Assembly: GCA_905160935.1 (NCBI GenBank)
Contig: CAJHZI010000625.1
Span: 309,501-373,500 of the forward strand
Direction: 5' to 3'
Length of the DNA: 64,000 nt
DNA from: Enchytraeus crypticus
Taxonomy: Eukaryota; Annelida; Clitellata; Enchytraeida; Enchytraeidae
This document shows positions 45,283 to 56,772 of this stretch, in pieces. The notes under the pieces were generated by a model. The model did not search any database. It was given only the letters and a program-made list of their open reading frames with translations, and was not told the origin of the DNA. The stretch's first letter is position 1. Each line of letters begins with the position of its first letter. The position numbers were made by a program, and so were the translations under genes.

Positions 45283-45861
45283 GACTGCATTTAACGTTAA
45301 ACATTAGTGTAGAATCATTATTGAATCTTTGCAGAATCATGGTAGAATCATTGTAAATAATTAGAAGAATCATTTTCACACAGACAGACACACACGCACA
45401 CACACCCACCAGACTGTGTCGCTAGATGGGAAATTAATTGATTCCATTGTTTAGCGATTAATTGGTGTCAATATTGACAAATGTCATCATGGGCGATGAG
45501 TTCTTTGTAACACGTTTAACCTTTAATGAAATTGCGATTATATTTTTCTTGTAATATATGATTTATATATTTTTCTGTGCTGTCCCGCACATATGTAATA
45601 AAGTAGGCCTAATATATAGCAGAATTATGTGGATTAGTATTGAAATAACTCTGTCTTGATGTCACTATAGTGATGTCATATACAAAGCAATGCTGCATCA
45701 ATACAAAGCTGTAGCTTCAGCATTCAGCATGACTAACTTTAACTGTCTTATTTTACTTTTAACGTCCGTGTCTACTTGACAGGGAGCTGTTTGATAAGAT
45801 TTGATGGGAGCTGATCGATACATTAATCAATCAATCAATAAATCATCTGTCAAATATGCTT

Positions 45862-45985
45862 AAAAAGCTAATGTTAAGCTCACTAGAAAGCGATTTCAGT
45901 GACGGGCGAGCCCAGGATTTGAACCCCGCACGTACTTATCCGCGGTCGAATAGCTTACCGACATCGCCACTGGCTCCAGCTAGGG
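45862..45985 (-). mobile_element. tRNA-derived SINE, family 1
   Basis: Minus-strand copy from GCTGGAGCCAGTGGCGATGT through B box GGTTCAAATCC to the AACGTTAGC-like 3' end. It lies downstream of the LRR gene. Confidence 0.8.
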
Positions 45986-45999
45986 TATGAAGTTGTTCC

Positions 46000-46210
46000 G
46001 GTGACCATTGAAACCATGGGCCCCATGAATCCCGATGGAGTTGACTTCATTAGTGGTATTGGCAGACTTATCACAGAAAAACTGGCGATAAGCGAGAGAC
46101 CTCTTTTCTTGGGCAAAGGCTTTCTTTAACTTTGTAAAGATTTAATGCGGTCTGCTTCATCAATTCTTTTAAACAGTTAATGACCTCGAGTTGGGCGGCG
46201 ATTCGTAACA
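46000..46210 (+). mobile_element. C-terminal remnant of the same unidentified retroelement-like ORF
   Basis: An open stretch reads VTIETMGPMNPDGVDFISGI then GRLITEKLAISERP. It is followed by a frameshifted equivalent of the copy at 7860-7988 (shared TTTAATGCGGTCTGCTTCA). The two copies together define a dispersed family. Confidence 0.5.
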
Positions 46211-46634
46211 CTCGGGGTTTACTAAAAGTAATATAAATTAAGCTGGACAAGGTTAAGAAAAATGTAATTCAATGAAAAATGTGCACGAGTGGCGGATGGT
46301 TATGTGCAGGAGTGGGGGTGGCTATTAATAGTGTTTTAGGGGGGGGGGTAGTAATTTACATTTTAAAACCTAAACTTACAATTATATGTTAAAGAACAGG
46401 ACTCACTACGACAAGCAGAGGAAGACGAAGACTGAACTGTGTCGATAAACAGATGGTTCGACTGCGTTCAGTGTTTCTCTACACGTTGCTCCTGCTAAAG
46501 ACACTTACAGCGATTGTTGGGTTGAAGGAGGGGTGGGGGGGCTGATAGAGACCAGTATACATCAGGCAATAATTCTGTAGTGAATTATCCGCGAGTCTTG
46601 AGCATAGACAGGCACCCTGTCATCTGTAGTGTTC

Positions 46635-46684
<50 letters not shown>

Positions 46685-46949
46685 GATATGGTCAAAGTTT
46701 AGGAAGGTGATATGAGAGAGGAATTTAGAAGCGATAAGTTAGATAGAGAGATCCTAGCTCGCTGCTTGTGACAAGAACTGTTTGTTTCAAAGTGAGCGAC
46801 ACCAAGGAGCTAAAGATGTGATGAAGTGGAGAAGAGAGGAAAGGGGAGGGGAGGGTGTGCGTCTCACTCATCTTTCTAATTGGTATCATTAGAATGCTGC
46901 ACGCTCTGTCTCGCAGCTTCACACTGCTTCAACCTCTTCTTCTGTAACC

Positions 46950-47530
46950 TCACCCGTGTAGTGCCTGATCAAACCTATAGGCACTTCTATACACCCTAGC
47001 AGTGCCTGATCTAACCTATAGGCACTTCTATACACCCTAATAGTGCCTGATCTAAACTATAGGCACTTCCATACACTCGTGCAGTGCCTGATCAAACCTA
47101 TAGGCACTTCTATACACTCGTGCAGTGCCTGATCAAACCTATAGGCACTTCTATACACCCGTGCAGTGCCTGATCTAACCTATAGGCACTCGTGCAGTGC
47201 CTGATCTAACCTATAGGCACTTCTATACACCCGTACAGTGCCTGATCTAACCTATAGGCACTTCTATACACCCTAGCAGTGCCTGATCTAACCTATAGGC
47301 ACTTCTATACACCCGTGCAGTGCCTGATCTAACCTATAGGCACTTCTATACACCCGTGCAGTGCCTGATCTAACCTATAGGCACTCGTGCAGTGCCTGAT
47401 CTAACCTATAGGCACTTATATACACCCGTACAGTGCCTGATCTAACCTATAGGCACTTCTATACACCCGTGTAGTGCCTGATCTAACCTATAGGCACTCC
47501 TATACACTCGTGCAGTGCCTGATCTAACCT
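46950..47530. repeat. 41-bp minisatellite of hairpin-forming units, 15 copies
   Basis: Each unit is AGTGCCTGATCTAACCTATA then GGCACTTCTATACACCCGTGC. GTGCCT and AGGCAC form a 6-bp stem with a 12-nt loop in every unit. Two units lack the TTCTATACACC spacer. No coding signal. Confidence 0.9.
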
Positions 47531-48144
47531 ATATGGTCGTTTCTCTCAATACACAAGGTTCTATTGTTTGAAGTCTTCAACAGGACGTTCAAGTGAATAC
47601 ACTCAAAGACATCTCACGGACTGTACAGTATGAATCTTTTCAAAATGTTCAGTATAATAATTTTCTGCTAATAGAGAGCTTATTTAAGGCTCCAATAAAT
47701 AACAGTAATGGTTTAAAGTCCGTTTCCTCATACAGGGATGATGTCAGGGACGTCAAATATCTGTAGGCCTCTATAGGTATGTTAATTGTTAACATATTAT
47801 AACTAAAATATGTTAAGATGTGCTGTAACTAACATATCTATAGGTATAGATATGTTAATTGTTTATGTGGTCCTACATATTATAGTGTACAGTTTGTTTC
47901 TGTATAATGCAGTATATACTGTATCTTTCAATGTTACAACTTGTGGTCCTATAATAGTGTATGCTAGTGGTGCTATGTAATTACTGTATGGTGATGGGTG
48001 CGTAGTAATATGACGCTGAGTGAATGCAGGGGCGCGCAGTGTCAGCATAAATCAACGCTTGTCGAGAGCTTAGGATCAAAACCTTGACAGGTTCAAACAT
48101 CTTTATAATACCACACACGATAAACTCTCAATAATAGTATCACC

Positions 48145-48385
48145 ATTCATCCATCCATCCTTCCATCCATCCATCCATCCATCCATCCATCCAACCATCC
48201 ATCCATCCATTCATCCATCTATCCATCTATACATCCATCCATCCATTCATCCATCCATACGTCCATCCATCCATTCATCCATCCATCCATCCAGCCAGCC
48301 ATCCATCCATCCATCCATACGTCCATCCACACATCCATCCATCCATCCATCCATCCATTCATTCATTCATTCATTCAGTCATGAC
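48145..48385. repeat. (CCAT)n microsatellite
   Basis: Tetranucleotide run CATCCATCCATC with scattered variants. Confidence 0.97.
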
Positions 48386-48424
48386 TAGCCATTGGACATG
48401 ACTCAAGTTACGTAGAGTCATAAA

Positions 48425-48525
48425 TTTTCTATCTTTTTTTTGGTTGTGGATTTTGGCGTTTATGCCATTTTAGATCCACTTTAAACTTGTAATCTTGTAT
48501 TTAGCTCAGTAGTGCTCGATAAATG
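48425..48525 (+). mobile_element. LINE 3' end fragment, interrupted by a SINE
   Basis: TGGATTTTGGCGTTTATGCC then AGCTCAGTAGTGCTCGAT aligns with the LINE terminus. It breaks off where SINE family 3 begins. Confidence 0.6.
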
Positions 48526-48722
48526 ACTGATTCTGAGGTGAATTGAACCCTCGTAGGTTCGAATCCCAGCCGCGTTGATATTAGAGTAAAATCTCGGATA
48601 TTCACTGGACTGGTTATACGGAAAATGGTCTAAATTACCTAACGGTTTAAAGAAGCAGTTTTAAAGGTGATAGATAACAACATAGTTGCTCATTTCACTA
48701 TAATGGGTGTTATTATTATAAG
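48526..48722 (+). mobile_element. tRNA-derived SINE, family 3
   Basis: B box GTAGGTTCGAATCCCAGC, central block TTAGAGTAAAATCTCGGATA, CACTGGACTGGTTATACGG, and end TTTCACTATAATGGG. Same arrangement as 39728-39962 in the opposite orientation. Confidence 0.75.
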
Positions 48723-49206
48723 CGTTAGCACTCTGTTGTTGTTTTAATTTTACTGTCGAGTTTTAGCTACACTTCCGGTGCACTTGAGTCAGCTGATTGA
48801 ACTTGAAAGATTTCGTTGTAAATCTTTTAATTTTTTATCTTTTAATGAATTTAATTTCAAATAATCTAGTTGACGTATGTTAGTGCGTACGATTTAATAG
48901 CTATTACGAGCTAATTATGCAATTTTATAAAGATTATGGAAGGTAGCTCTAAATGTCAGAACTCTGTGACACTGATTTAGATTCTTTGCATCTTTTTCTG
49001 CCGTATTGTAGTAAGACTTAACTAAGATTCTATGTAATTGCTATTAAACTTGATTTATGCATATTTTCATTCCTCTGGATATTTTCGATCGGGCTCAAGT
49101 GTCAAACATAGCTAAGCTTTCCTATTATAAAACCAAATATTCAATTCTGAACAAAAAATAACTACATACTCGAGGTTTATCAGACTGTTCGCTGTATTAT
49201 CAGGTC

Positions 49207-49425
49207 ATGCCGGGAGAAGCAAGTTCAAATCGTGTGACAGGATTCCTACGTCGTAACGTGTTGCTGCTCGTGTGTGTGCCGAGCATCGTAGCCCTGCACT
49301 ACGGGTGGTACAGGCTTCAGTTCAACGACGAATTCGTCGGGCCCAACGAGAAACACGTAGTGAATATATTCGGATACGCTATAGACCTGAAGTCTCTAGG
49401 ACTGAGCAACAAGAAGGATAACTAG
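49207..49425 (+). CDS. Small putative single-pass membrane protein (72 aa)
   Basis: The frame starts MPGEASSNRVTGFLRRNV, has one hydrophobic segment (residues ~18-34, VLLLVCVPSIVALHYGW) preceded by two arginines, and ends in a polar tail, SLGLSNKKDN. Length, positive-inside flank and amino-acid make-up look like a real small integral membrane or mitochondrial inner-membrane protein. Codon use is unlike the surrounding repeats. Upstream bases TTATCAG could be an acceptor for a 5' UTR exon. I do not recognise the orthologue. It lies head-to-tail about 1 kb before DNAJC4. Confidence 0.55.
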   Translation: MPGEASSNRVTGFLRRNVLLLVCVPSIVALHYGWYRLQFNDEFVGPNEKHVVNIFGYAIDLKSLGLSNKKDN

Positions 49426-49664
49426 CTCAGTGTGTGTGTGTGTACGTGTGTGTGGTAAAGACGGTGTATTATGTTAAGTTGTTATATCGCTCAGTCTAAA
49501 CGTTGTGCCCTGTTTACACAACATCACTATCACAGACGTCTCAATGGAGTCTCAATGTCCAGGTCTGAGGATCCCACTATATCCTGAAATACAATGCACT
49601 GCAATACACTGCAATACAATACACTTCAATACAATACACTACACAACACTGCAATACTATACAG

Positions 49665-49820
49665 TAATAATAATAATAATAATAATAACAACAATTAGAG
49701 TGCTACAGTCATCAATGACAACATCGAGCACTATTGAGACAAAATCAAACCGGCGAGCATAAAGAAGGTCTAAAAACGGTGCAAATTCCAAAATCCAGGT
49801 AGTCAGTCCAAAGTATAAAT
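49665..49820 (-). mobile_element. LINE 3' end fragment with (TAA)n flank
   Basis: On the minus strand it encodes FGLTTWILEFAPFLDLL, matching FGLIIWILEFAPFLDLL at the end of the LINE at 15840-18562, followed by the same terminal sequence. The adjacent (AAT)n on its 3' side is probably the element's tail. Confidence 0.8.
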
Positions 49821-50094
49821 AAACTACACTACAATACAATACACTGCAATACAATACACTACACAACAATGCAGTACTATATAGTACACTATACAACAAT
49901 GCAGTACTATACAAAGCAATACAACACACTACAATTTGGTACTAGGCATGCAGTGGTTAAAGTGGGAACTGAGAGCTAGTGGAATATTTGATATCTGAAC
50001 TATTGAATATTTAGCTGGATCAAGCAGATTCAGTATCAAGTTCTGGGTGTGAATATAAACTTATGGTCAATATTGATTTAACATTTGATTGATT

Positions 50095-50350
50095 TGATGT
50101 TCAGTTCAATTGATATTGATTAATTTAATATCTGATTGAATTGTTATTGATTGGTTTGACATTTGATTGATTTGTTATTGATTGGTTTGACATTTGATTG
50201 ATTTGTTATTGATTGGTTTGACATTTGATTGATTTGTTATTGATTGGTTTGACATTTGATTGATTTGTTATTGATTGGTTTGACATTTGATTGATTTGTT
50301 ATTGATTGGTTTGACATTTGATTGATTTTTTATTGATTGGTTTGACATTT
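50095..50350 (+). repeat. ~31-bp array upstream of the DNAJC4 J-domain exon
   Basis: Units of GGTTTGACATTTGATTGATT then TGTTATTGATT, about seven. The final GGTTTGACATTTGATTACAG is the acceptor of exon 50359-50452, so the array is made of acceptor-side sequence. Confidence 0.85.
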
Positions 50351-50358
50351 GATTACAG

Positions 50359-53300
50359 TACATCCAGACAGACTTACTATGAAGTTCTCGGGGTGCCCGT
50401 CAATGCTTCGTCTGTAGAGATCAAAGCCGCTTTCGTTTCTCTCTCTAAACAGGTTCACTCGGCTTGTTTGTATCGCTGTATCGACTTATTGAGCAGTTTT
50501 GTGAACCATAGGAATGTCTCGGCGGCTCAGTATTAGATAACGCCATAAAGTTCTAAATGGCCTTTCCTAACATCCTGGGATTAATTTCCGGTGGAGCTGA
50601 TCAGAGAGTAAAATCTCGGACATTCACCTTTCAGGGTACATCGGCACATCTGATGTCTTAGTGTTTAATGTTTAATAGAGTATATCATGCTACGGCATCT
50701 CTATACTTTACAACTGTTACAGTAAAACAAGCAATGTACAATAAAATGCACACAGTAAAAATCACTAAATATCAAATAACTATCATAAGTAACGTAACGT
50801 ATAAAATTAAGTCAGATTGCAACACTCAAGCCACGCATCGTAACATGGCTTAAATATTGCAATCTGAGAAATTTATCAGTTAGCAGAATTTAAATGGAAT
50901 GATCTAGCAAAAAGATGTGTCTTAAGACTCTTTTTAAAGCTATCAGGTTTATCAGAATGTCTTACAAACTGTGGAAGTCCATTCCACAATTTGGGACCTG
51001 CTACAGGAAACGACTTGTCACCATAGGGAACTGTTCGGCATTTAGGAACAGCGAGTTTACCTGACTCAACAGATCTTAAGTTTTTCCTTACCGAACAAGA
51101 ACTTAATGGTATACAATAGTCAGAAAGATATGACGGGACTGAGTTAGTCAGGCATTTGAACGTGGTAAGGCAGGATTTGAATTCAATCCGTTCTGGAATT
51201 TTAAGCCAATGAAGTTTCTGTAGTAAAGGTGTAGCCAAATCAGAGCGCCTTGCACGAAGAACTAATCTTGCAGCTGCATTCTGAATTCTTTGCAGTCTAT
51301 CAATTACCGATTTATTGCAACTTAAGAACAGGCTATTACAATAATCCAGCCTTGACGAAATAACGGCATGAACAAGAATTTCTGTGGAAGACTCAGACAA
51401 ACATGGCCTAATACTCCATAACTGCCGAATTTGAAAGAAACACGAAGAAGATAATTGCTTAGAATGCTGCTCAAAGTTCAGGTTAGAGTCAAAGACAACA
51501 CCAAGGTTACGAACAGTGTTCACAACAGGTACATTTGCTTCACCCAATGCAATCGAGGTTATATTAATTGTATTGAGTTGGCGCTGAGAGCCAAAGATAA
51601 TTATTTCAGTTTTAGATGCATTAAGAACCAGTTTGTTATTAAACATCCAAGACTGAAGATCAGTAAAACACCTTTTTACTTTAATAATAGCAGAATCAAC
51701 CTCATTTGAATTAAAATGCAAGTAATTCTGAGTATCATCGGCATACATATGACCATTTAGACCATTTCTCTCAATGATGTCCAGTATGTCAACAGTATAT
51801 AGCACAAATAAAATAGGTCCCAGAACAGACCCCTGTGGTACACCACATGCCAAGGACGAAACATTAGAAACCACACCTCCAGATGAAACAACCTGAGTAC
51901 GATCAAGTAAATAAGAACGGAACCAATCAAGAGCCGTGTTAGATATACCAAAGGATTTATTTAATCTAGCTAGTAATATGCTATGGTCTACAGTATTGAA
52001 AGCAGTGCTAAGATCAAGCATCATAAGAAGAGTGAGCTGACCCCTATCAACAGCCATTGATATGTCTGAAGTCACTTTAAGAAGCGCAGACTCAGTGGAG
52101 AAGAAAGCCCTATACGCAGATAGACAGTCTGGTAGCAATTGACTGGCATTTAGGTAAGATGTGAGCTGATCAGATATAACACGCGCCAAGAGTTTAGAAA
52201 TAAAAGAGAGATTAGAGATTGGCCTGTAATTTTTAGAGTCATTAACATCAAGATTCTTCTTTTTTAGCACAGGTACAACATTAGCAGATTTCAGGTTAGA
52301 TGGCACAACTCCAGTTCTAATTGAGGCTTTACAGATAGTAGCAAGAACTGGAGAGAAGCATATGGGCAGTTTCTTGATTATCCAAGTTGGCACAGGATCA
52401 AGTGAACACGATATGTTAGGGCATGTGGATATCAATCCTAGCATTTTATCTATTGAAACAGATTCAAAAGATGACAGTTTAGAAATATTACGAGAAGGAA
52501 AGTTAACAGAGGATTTGTCAGAAAAACTAGAGCGCAAGGTTACAATTTTATTAGAGAAGTAATCAGATATGACTTGGGCATTTACAGTTAAGGAGCCAGA
52601 TGACAATTCATTTCTTTGAAGGATGGAAGATATAACCTTCCATAGTTTTGATGAATCATGGGCATTTTCATTAATTTGTAATTGCCAGTATACCGATTCC
52701 TTCTTTTTGTACGGGCGCTGCAATAGTTTAAAAGCAGCTGACCATTGAGATAATCTCTCAGATTTCTCAGCATCAGTTCTAGCCGACCTATACCTGCGCT
52801 CTAATCGCCGAACTTCTGCTCTGGTACCTCGACATTCAGCGTCAAACCACGGAGCGTTCTTAACACGCTCTGACACAGTTATTGTGATCAGAGGTGCATG
52901 TGTGTTCAGTAGATTAGTTAGCACAGAGTTGTACAGATCAACTAGATGATTGACATCAGAGGTGCATGTGTGTTCAGTAGATTAGTTAGCACAGAGTTGT
53001 ACAGATCAACTAGATGATTGACATCAGAGGTGCATGTGTGTTCAGTAGATTAGTTAGCACAGAGTTGTACAGATTAACTAGATGATTGACATCAGAGGTG
53101 CATGTGTGTTCAGTAGATTAGTTAGCACAGAGTTGTACAGATCAACTAGATGATTGACATCAGAGGTGCATGTGTGTTCAGTAGATTAGTTAGCACAGAG
53201 TTGTACAGATCAACTAGATGATTGACATCTGAGGAACTAAGGGTCTTGAAGAGAAGCTTCTGACCTTGACGTCAAATCCACATTTTTTGTTGAACCAGAG

Positions 53301-55255
53301 ATCAGTTCTCAGAGTGCCTGTTGACTGAGTGAATTCAGTGGTTTGTCTCTTGTGATGTCACCAGTAATAATTAAACATTAGTGGTTCTGTCCATATGTGT
53401 CTCAATATGTGTTGTTGTTGCTGTGTCTACTTGCAATTCTGAGTTGCCTCATATTTCAAATCTTTGAGCGTGGTGTTATATTCTGAGAGATGTGTAATAG
53501 ATACCTAATCACTGCGTAGATTCACCCGGACCTCAATCCCACTGATCCAGACAACCATAGGAAGTTCATTCTACTCAACGAGGCGTACAACACTCTGGTG
53601 CGGGATCAGTCGAGAGAGGAGTATGACATCAGGATTGGGCTGAGGGGGGGAGCTGTGAGTCACTTGAGCAGGGGGGGCTACACCCCCTACAGTGACAGCA
53701 GTGCCTCTAGGTATGTGTTATGTGTCTACTTGTCTGTCTGGTATGTCTACATTCTAGACTTGAGTTCTTGTTGAGTTCTAGTTAACTGTAGTTCTATTTG
53801 ACTTAAGTTCAAATTGACTGAAGTCTAGTTGACTTGAGTTCTAGTTGACTTAAGTTCTATTTGACTTAAGTCTAGTTGACGTAAGTTCTAATCGATTTAA
53901 GTTCTAAATGACTTAAATTCTAATTGACTTTAGTTCTAGTTGACTTCTGTCTAGTTGACGTAAGTCTAGTTCACTTACTGCTTGTTCAATCAAGTGCAGA
54001 CATTCTGCGACAGTTTCTTTTACACTACATTTAAAAAGCTAGCAAAGCTAATGTTAACGTCAGTTTCCTCACTCGTAAGTGATGTCAGTGACGGGCGAGC
54101 CCAGGATTTGAACCCCGCACATACAGACCGACTTCGCCACTAGTTTACCCCCCCCCCCACTCAATGGTGAGGATGGCATCATCCAGGCCTGCAGACAACA
54201 ACAGCAACAACAACGTGTCATGTTTGCTGGTGCTAGGATGTACGAGTCAGAGGGCGTGGGATACGAGGGGTCAGAGTTCAGAGCCCGGCAACACGGCTAC
54301 TACGCCGGCGGTGCTACACCGCGTGTGCCTAACTACGTAGTGGCTTGTGGCTGTGCCGGTATTGTGCTGCTGGGCTTCTTCTACTTCATCATCGGCTACC
54401 AGTGAGTCTATCTCTCACGGTACCTGTGTCTCTCTGCCTCTGTAACTCTCTCTATCTCTCTCTGTACCTGTGTCCCTCTGCCTCTGTAACTCTCTCTGTC
54501 TCTGTGTCTCTCTCCTTACCTCTCTGTCTCTCTGACTCTCTCATGAAACTTAAGGTCTATGGTAACGTCAGTTTCATCTCTCGAAAGGGCATTTGAATCC
54601 ATCAGGATTTGAACCCACACATACTGATTGGCCATTCACCATTGGCCCCAGCCACATTGCCACTCTTCGTTGTTTTGGAAATGGAATTCATTGTTGTTGT
54701 TGTTGTTGTTGTAGGTACACAATAGTGAAGCAGCGCAAGAGACTGGACACTTTAGACAAGAGAAATATGCAATACCTGAGGGAGAGCAGAGAAAATGCCA
54801 GGTCTCTCTCTGTCTGTGCCTCTCTCTGTCTATATCTCTCTATATTACTGTCTATCAGTCTATCACTGCTCACTGACACACTTAACAAAAGCTCAGAAGC
54901 AGACAGATAAGCAGTGTGTTGCTCTAACGTCTGAATGGTCCCTTGTTATCTGTGGTTTACTGGTGTTGTGCTTCCGAGACGTTGTTTGGCATTGCCTAAC
55001 GTTAATGTGGTCGCGTAGTTTTTCTGCATGAAACACATACACGTACGTTAATCACAAGTATTTTGTATATGAAGACAGGAATGAGCGTTGCTGGATGGTA
55101 TAAAGTTCCACTCATTTGCAAACATTTTTTACTAGTTTAAATATTAATTTAAATGTAATTATTATTTAGCTTACTATTATTATTGAACTATTTCTGTAAA
55201 GTAGTCTCGAAGACTGAGCGAGTTCAGCCATGACACTGCTATATAAGTTTTTGTT

Positions 55256-55303
<48 letters not shown>

Positions 55304-55462
55304 TGAGAGGAGCTGGTTGTGTTGTGCAGGTTGAACGGATGGAAAAGACAATTAGAGATACTGAGTGAGAGAGACGAGGAGAGAAAGAGGAAGATGGAGG
55401 CGAGAGCTGCGGCTTACATCATAGCTGCTGCTAATAATAGTTCAGCTAAAGAAGATCCCTAA
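50359..55462 (+). CDS. DNAJC4: DNAJC4-like J-domain membrane protein (first exon not identified)
   Basis: Exons: 50359-50452, 53520-53710, 54195-54401, 54715-54801, 55330-55462; phases 2/0/2/2/2 all fit. The J domain spans the first two exons: [20 protein letters not shown], then [20 protein letters not shown] with the HPD motif, and [13 protein letters not shown] glutamine run and [12 protein letters not shown] follow. A single transmembrane segment is [20 protein letters not shown]. The basic, likely coiled C-terminal tail ([19 protein letters not shown]...[19 protein letters not shown]) ends EDP-stop. The order J domain, one TM, charged tail matches DNAJC4, a type III J protein of organelle membranes that stimulates Hsp70. 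The upstream exon with the start codon is missing; an in-frame ATG at 50318 lies in repeat sequence and is unlikely. Intron 50453-53519 holds a LINE nested in a SINE. Confidence 0.88.
50660..53242 (-). mobile_element. L2/CR1-like LINE, 5'-truncated, with intact 682-codon RT frame
   Basis: The open frame 50876-52924 starts within the linker before RT ([20 protein letters not shown]), then RT motifs [46 protein letters not shown], catalytic [12 protein letters not shown] and [12 protein letters not shown], and the C-terminal [14 protein letters not shown]. The endonuclease is missing. The frame has no stop or shift, suggesting a young insertion. It is related to, but clearly a different subfamily from, the LINE at 15840. 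It lies antisense in a DNAJC4 intron. The 3' UTR is about 215 bp (50660-50875). Confidence 0.92.
52888..53227 (-). repeat. Five exact 68-bp tandem units at the 5' edge of the LINE
   Basis: Units start at 52888, 52956, 53024, 53092 and 53160, each TCAGAGGTGCATGTGTGTTC...ATGATTGACA, nearly identical (one C/T difference). The unit encodes [20 protein letters not shown] in the LINE frame, but 68 is not a multiple of three, so only the copy next to the RT is in frame. Confidence 0.97.
53755..53990. repeat. ~15-bp array AGTTCTAGTTGACTTA
   Basis: About 14 diverged units in DNAJC4 intron 2, starting ~45 bp after the donor of exon 53520-53710. Confidence 0.8.
54033..54147 (-). mobile_element. tRNA-derived SINE, family 1, internally deleted
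   Basis: Full 3' half and B box (GGTTCAAATCC), but the A-box region is shortened (CACATACAGACCGACTTCGC on the plus strand lacks ~15 bp). It lies in a DNAJC4 intron, antisense, shortly before exon 54195. Confidence 0.75.
54555..54655 (-). mobile_element. tRNA-derived SINE, family 1, degenerate
   Basis: GTAACGTCAGTTTCATCTCT, then CAGGATTTGAACCCACACAT and GGCCCCAGCCAC on the plus strand. The middle is scrambled. It lies in a DNAJC4 intron. Confidence 0.6.
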
Positions 55463-55620
55463 TAGCTGCCTCAGCTAAGAGCTGCTGTCTCAGCTAAGAG
55501 CTGCTGCTTCAGCTAAGAGCTGCTGCCTCAGCTAAGAGCTGCTGCCTCAGCTAGGAGCTGCTGCCTCAGCTAGGAGCTGCTGCCTCAGCTAGGAGCTGCT
55601 GCCTCAGCTAGTAGCTGCTG
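55455..55620 (+). repeat. ~22-bp array at the stop codon and 3' UTR of DNAJC4
   Basis: About seven units of AGCTGCTGCCTCAGCTAAGA. The first unit overlaps the last coding bases (TTCAGCTAAAGAAGATCCC) and the stop. Each unit has its own TAA or TAG in one frame. 55640-55745 is then (AT)n. Confidence 0.85.
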
Positions 55621-55647
55621 ATATATTATAGCTAATATATTTTATAG

Positions 55648-55691
<44 letters not shown>

Positions 55692-55692
55692 G

Positions 55693-55745
<53 letters not shown>

Positions 55746-56231
55746 CTAATTAGCGTGATTGATTGATTGTAACATATTAGTGAGTTGATAGAAGAGTCTG
55801 AGGGACAGTTAACGTCATGTAGCGTGTCTCTGTGTTCCCTGTCACAGTGAGCTATCAATAGGCTCTGATTATTAATTATTTAATTGATTATATATTAATT
55901 AATTATAATATATATTAATTAATTAATTAATTATAATATATATTAATTTATTATAATATAGTGATTAGTATATTATAAAATTGATTTAGATAATTATGTT
56001 ATATTAGATAATGTAAACTATTGGGGCTTCAGATTGATTAAAATTAAGTTTTCATTAATTTGTTACGTTGATTATAACCGATTTTTTAACGGCCGTTAAT
56101 TGGTTAACGTTTTATTCTAAAGTTAAGATCTGTTAATCAGCAACCCTGATGATTAATTATTATATTAATAATTATACGTACAGAGTGAAGCTCTTATTAT
56201 ATTGACTGTTGATTAGAGGAGGTAATTGGCG

Positions 56232-56284
<53 letters not shown>

Positions 56285-56310
56285 TATATATATATACTAT
56301 ATATATATAT

Positions 56311-56363
<53 letters not shown>

Positions 56364-56400
56364 AGTGTAGTATAGTGCCGTAGTACAGTGCCAATTTCTA
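55620..56400. repeat. AT-rich intergenic DNA with (AT)n runs
   Basis: Long TATATA tracts at 55640-55745 and 56236-56360 and a TTAATTAATTA stretch at 55870-55960. No gene seen. Confidence 0.9.
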
Positions 56401-56449
56401 TTATGATTTTATCTGACGAGTGGCAAATGATCTCAGGTTGCCCATGTTG

Positions 56450-56680
56450 TGTTCGTGTTGCTGTAGAATAGACCAACAGGTGAGTGCACGTGTCGTAAAA
56501 GGCGACAAAGCACCAAGATCTAAACCAACATCAGAAAGGGTATTTGGTTGGTTGAGCGCCTAGGCTCCAGCAATTGCTACAAAAATTTTATAAAACAACT
56601 GGAAAAGAATGTCTTTTCGTATCACGACCCTAGTTAAACTGGGATTCAAGGGAAGATGATGATGATGATGATAACTGTGC
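56450..56680 (+). mobile_element. RTE-like LINE 3' UTR and tail
   Basis: CGTAAAAGGCGACAAAGCAC then GGTTGAGCGCCTAGGCTCCA, and the shared terminus ACCCTAGTTAAACTGGGATT followed by (GAT)n. The terminus matches 1577-1620 and 2113-2215. Confidence 0.7.
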
Positions 56681-56772
56681 TCTGATATTGTCTATACTTG
56701 TGATATCTGCAGCGTGTTCAATGGGTTAATAAATAAATGTAAATATCTCCAGAGTATCTCAGATAATTCTTT

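Larger units (their letters stand above)
50515..53292 (+). mobile_element. SINE family 2 copy split by a LINE insertion
   Basis: The 5' part at 50515-50659 (B-box-like GGGATTAATTTCC, central block AGAGAGTAAAATCTCGGACA, ACATCTGATGTCTT) resumes at 53243-53292 (GTCTTGAAGAGAAGCTTCTG, then CAAATCCACATTTT). Joined, the two parts match the intact copy at 38783-39092. GTCTT is present at both edges, as a short target duplication. Confidence 0.85.

Noticed and set aside
46950..47530. CRISPR-like array (regular repeats with short spacers)
   Set aside because: The genome is eukaryotic, spacers are repeats of each other rather than unique, and no cas genes exist; it is a minisatellite.
50318..50358. ATG at 50318 as the DNAJC4 start
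   Set aside because: It lies inside the 31-bp intronic repeat and bypasses a good ATTACAG acceptor; the true first exon is more likely upstream and unrecognised.
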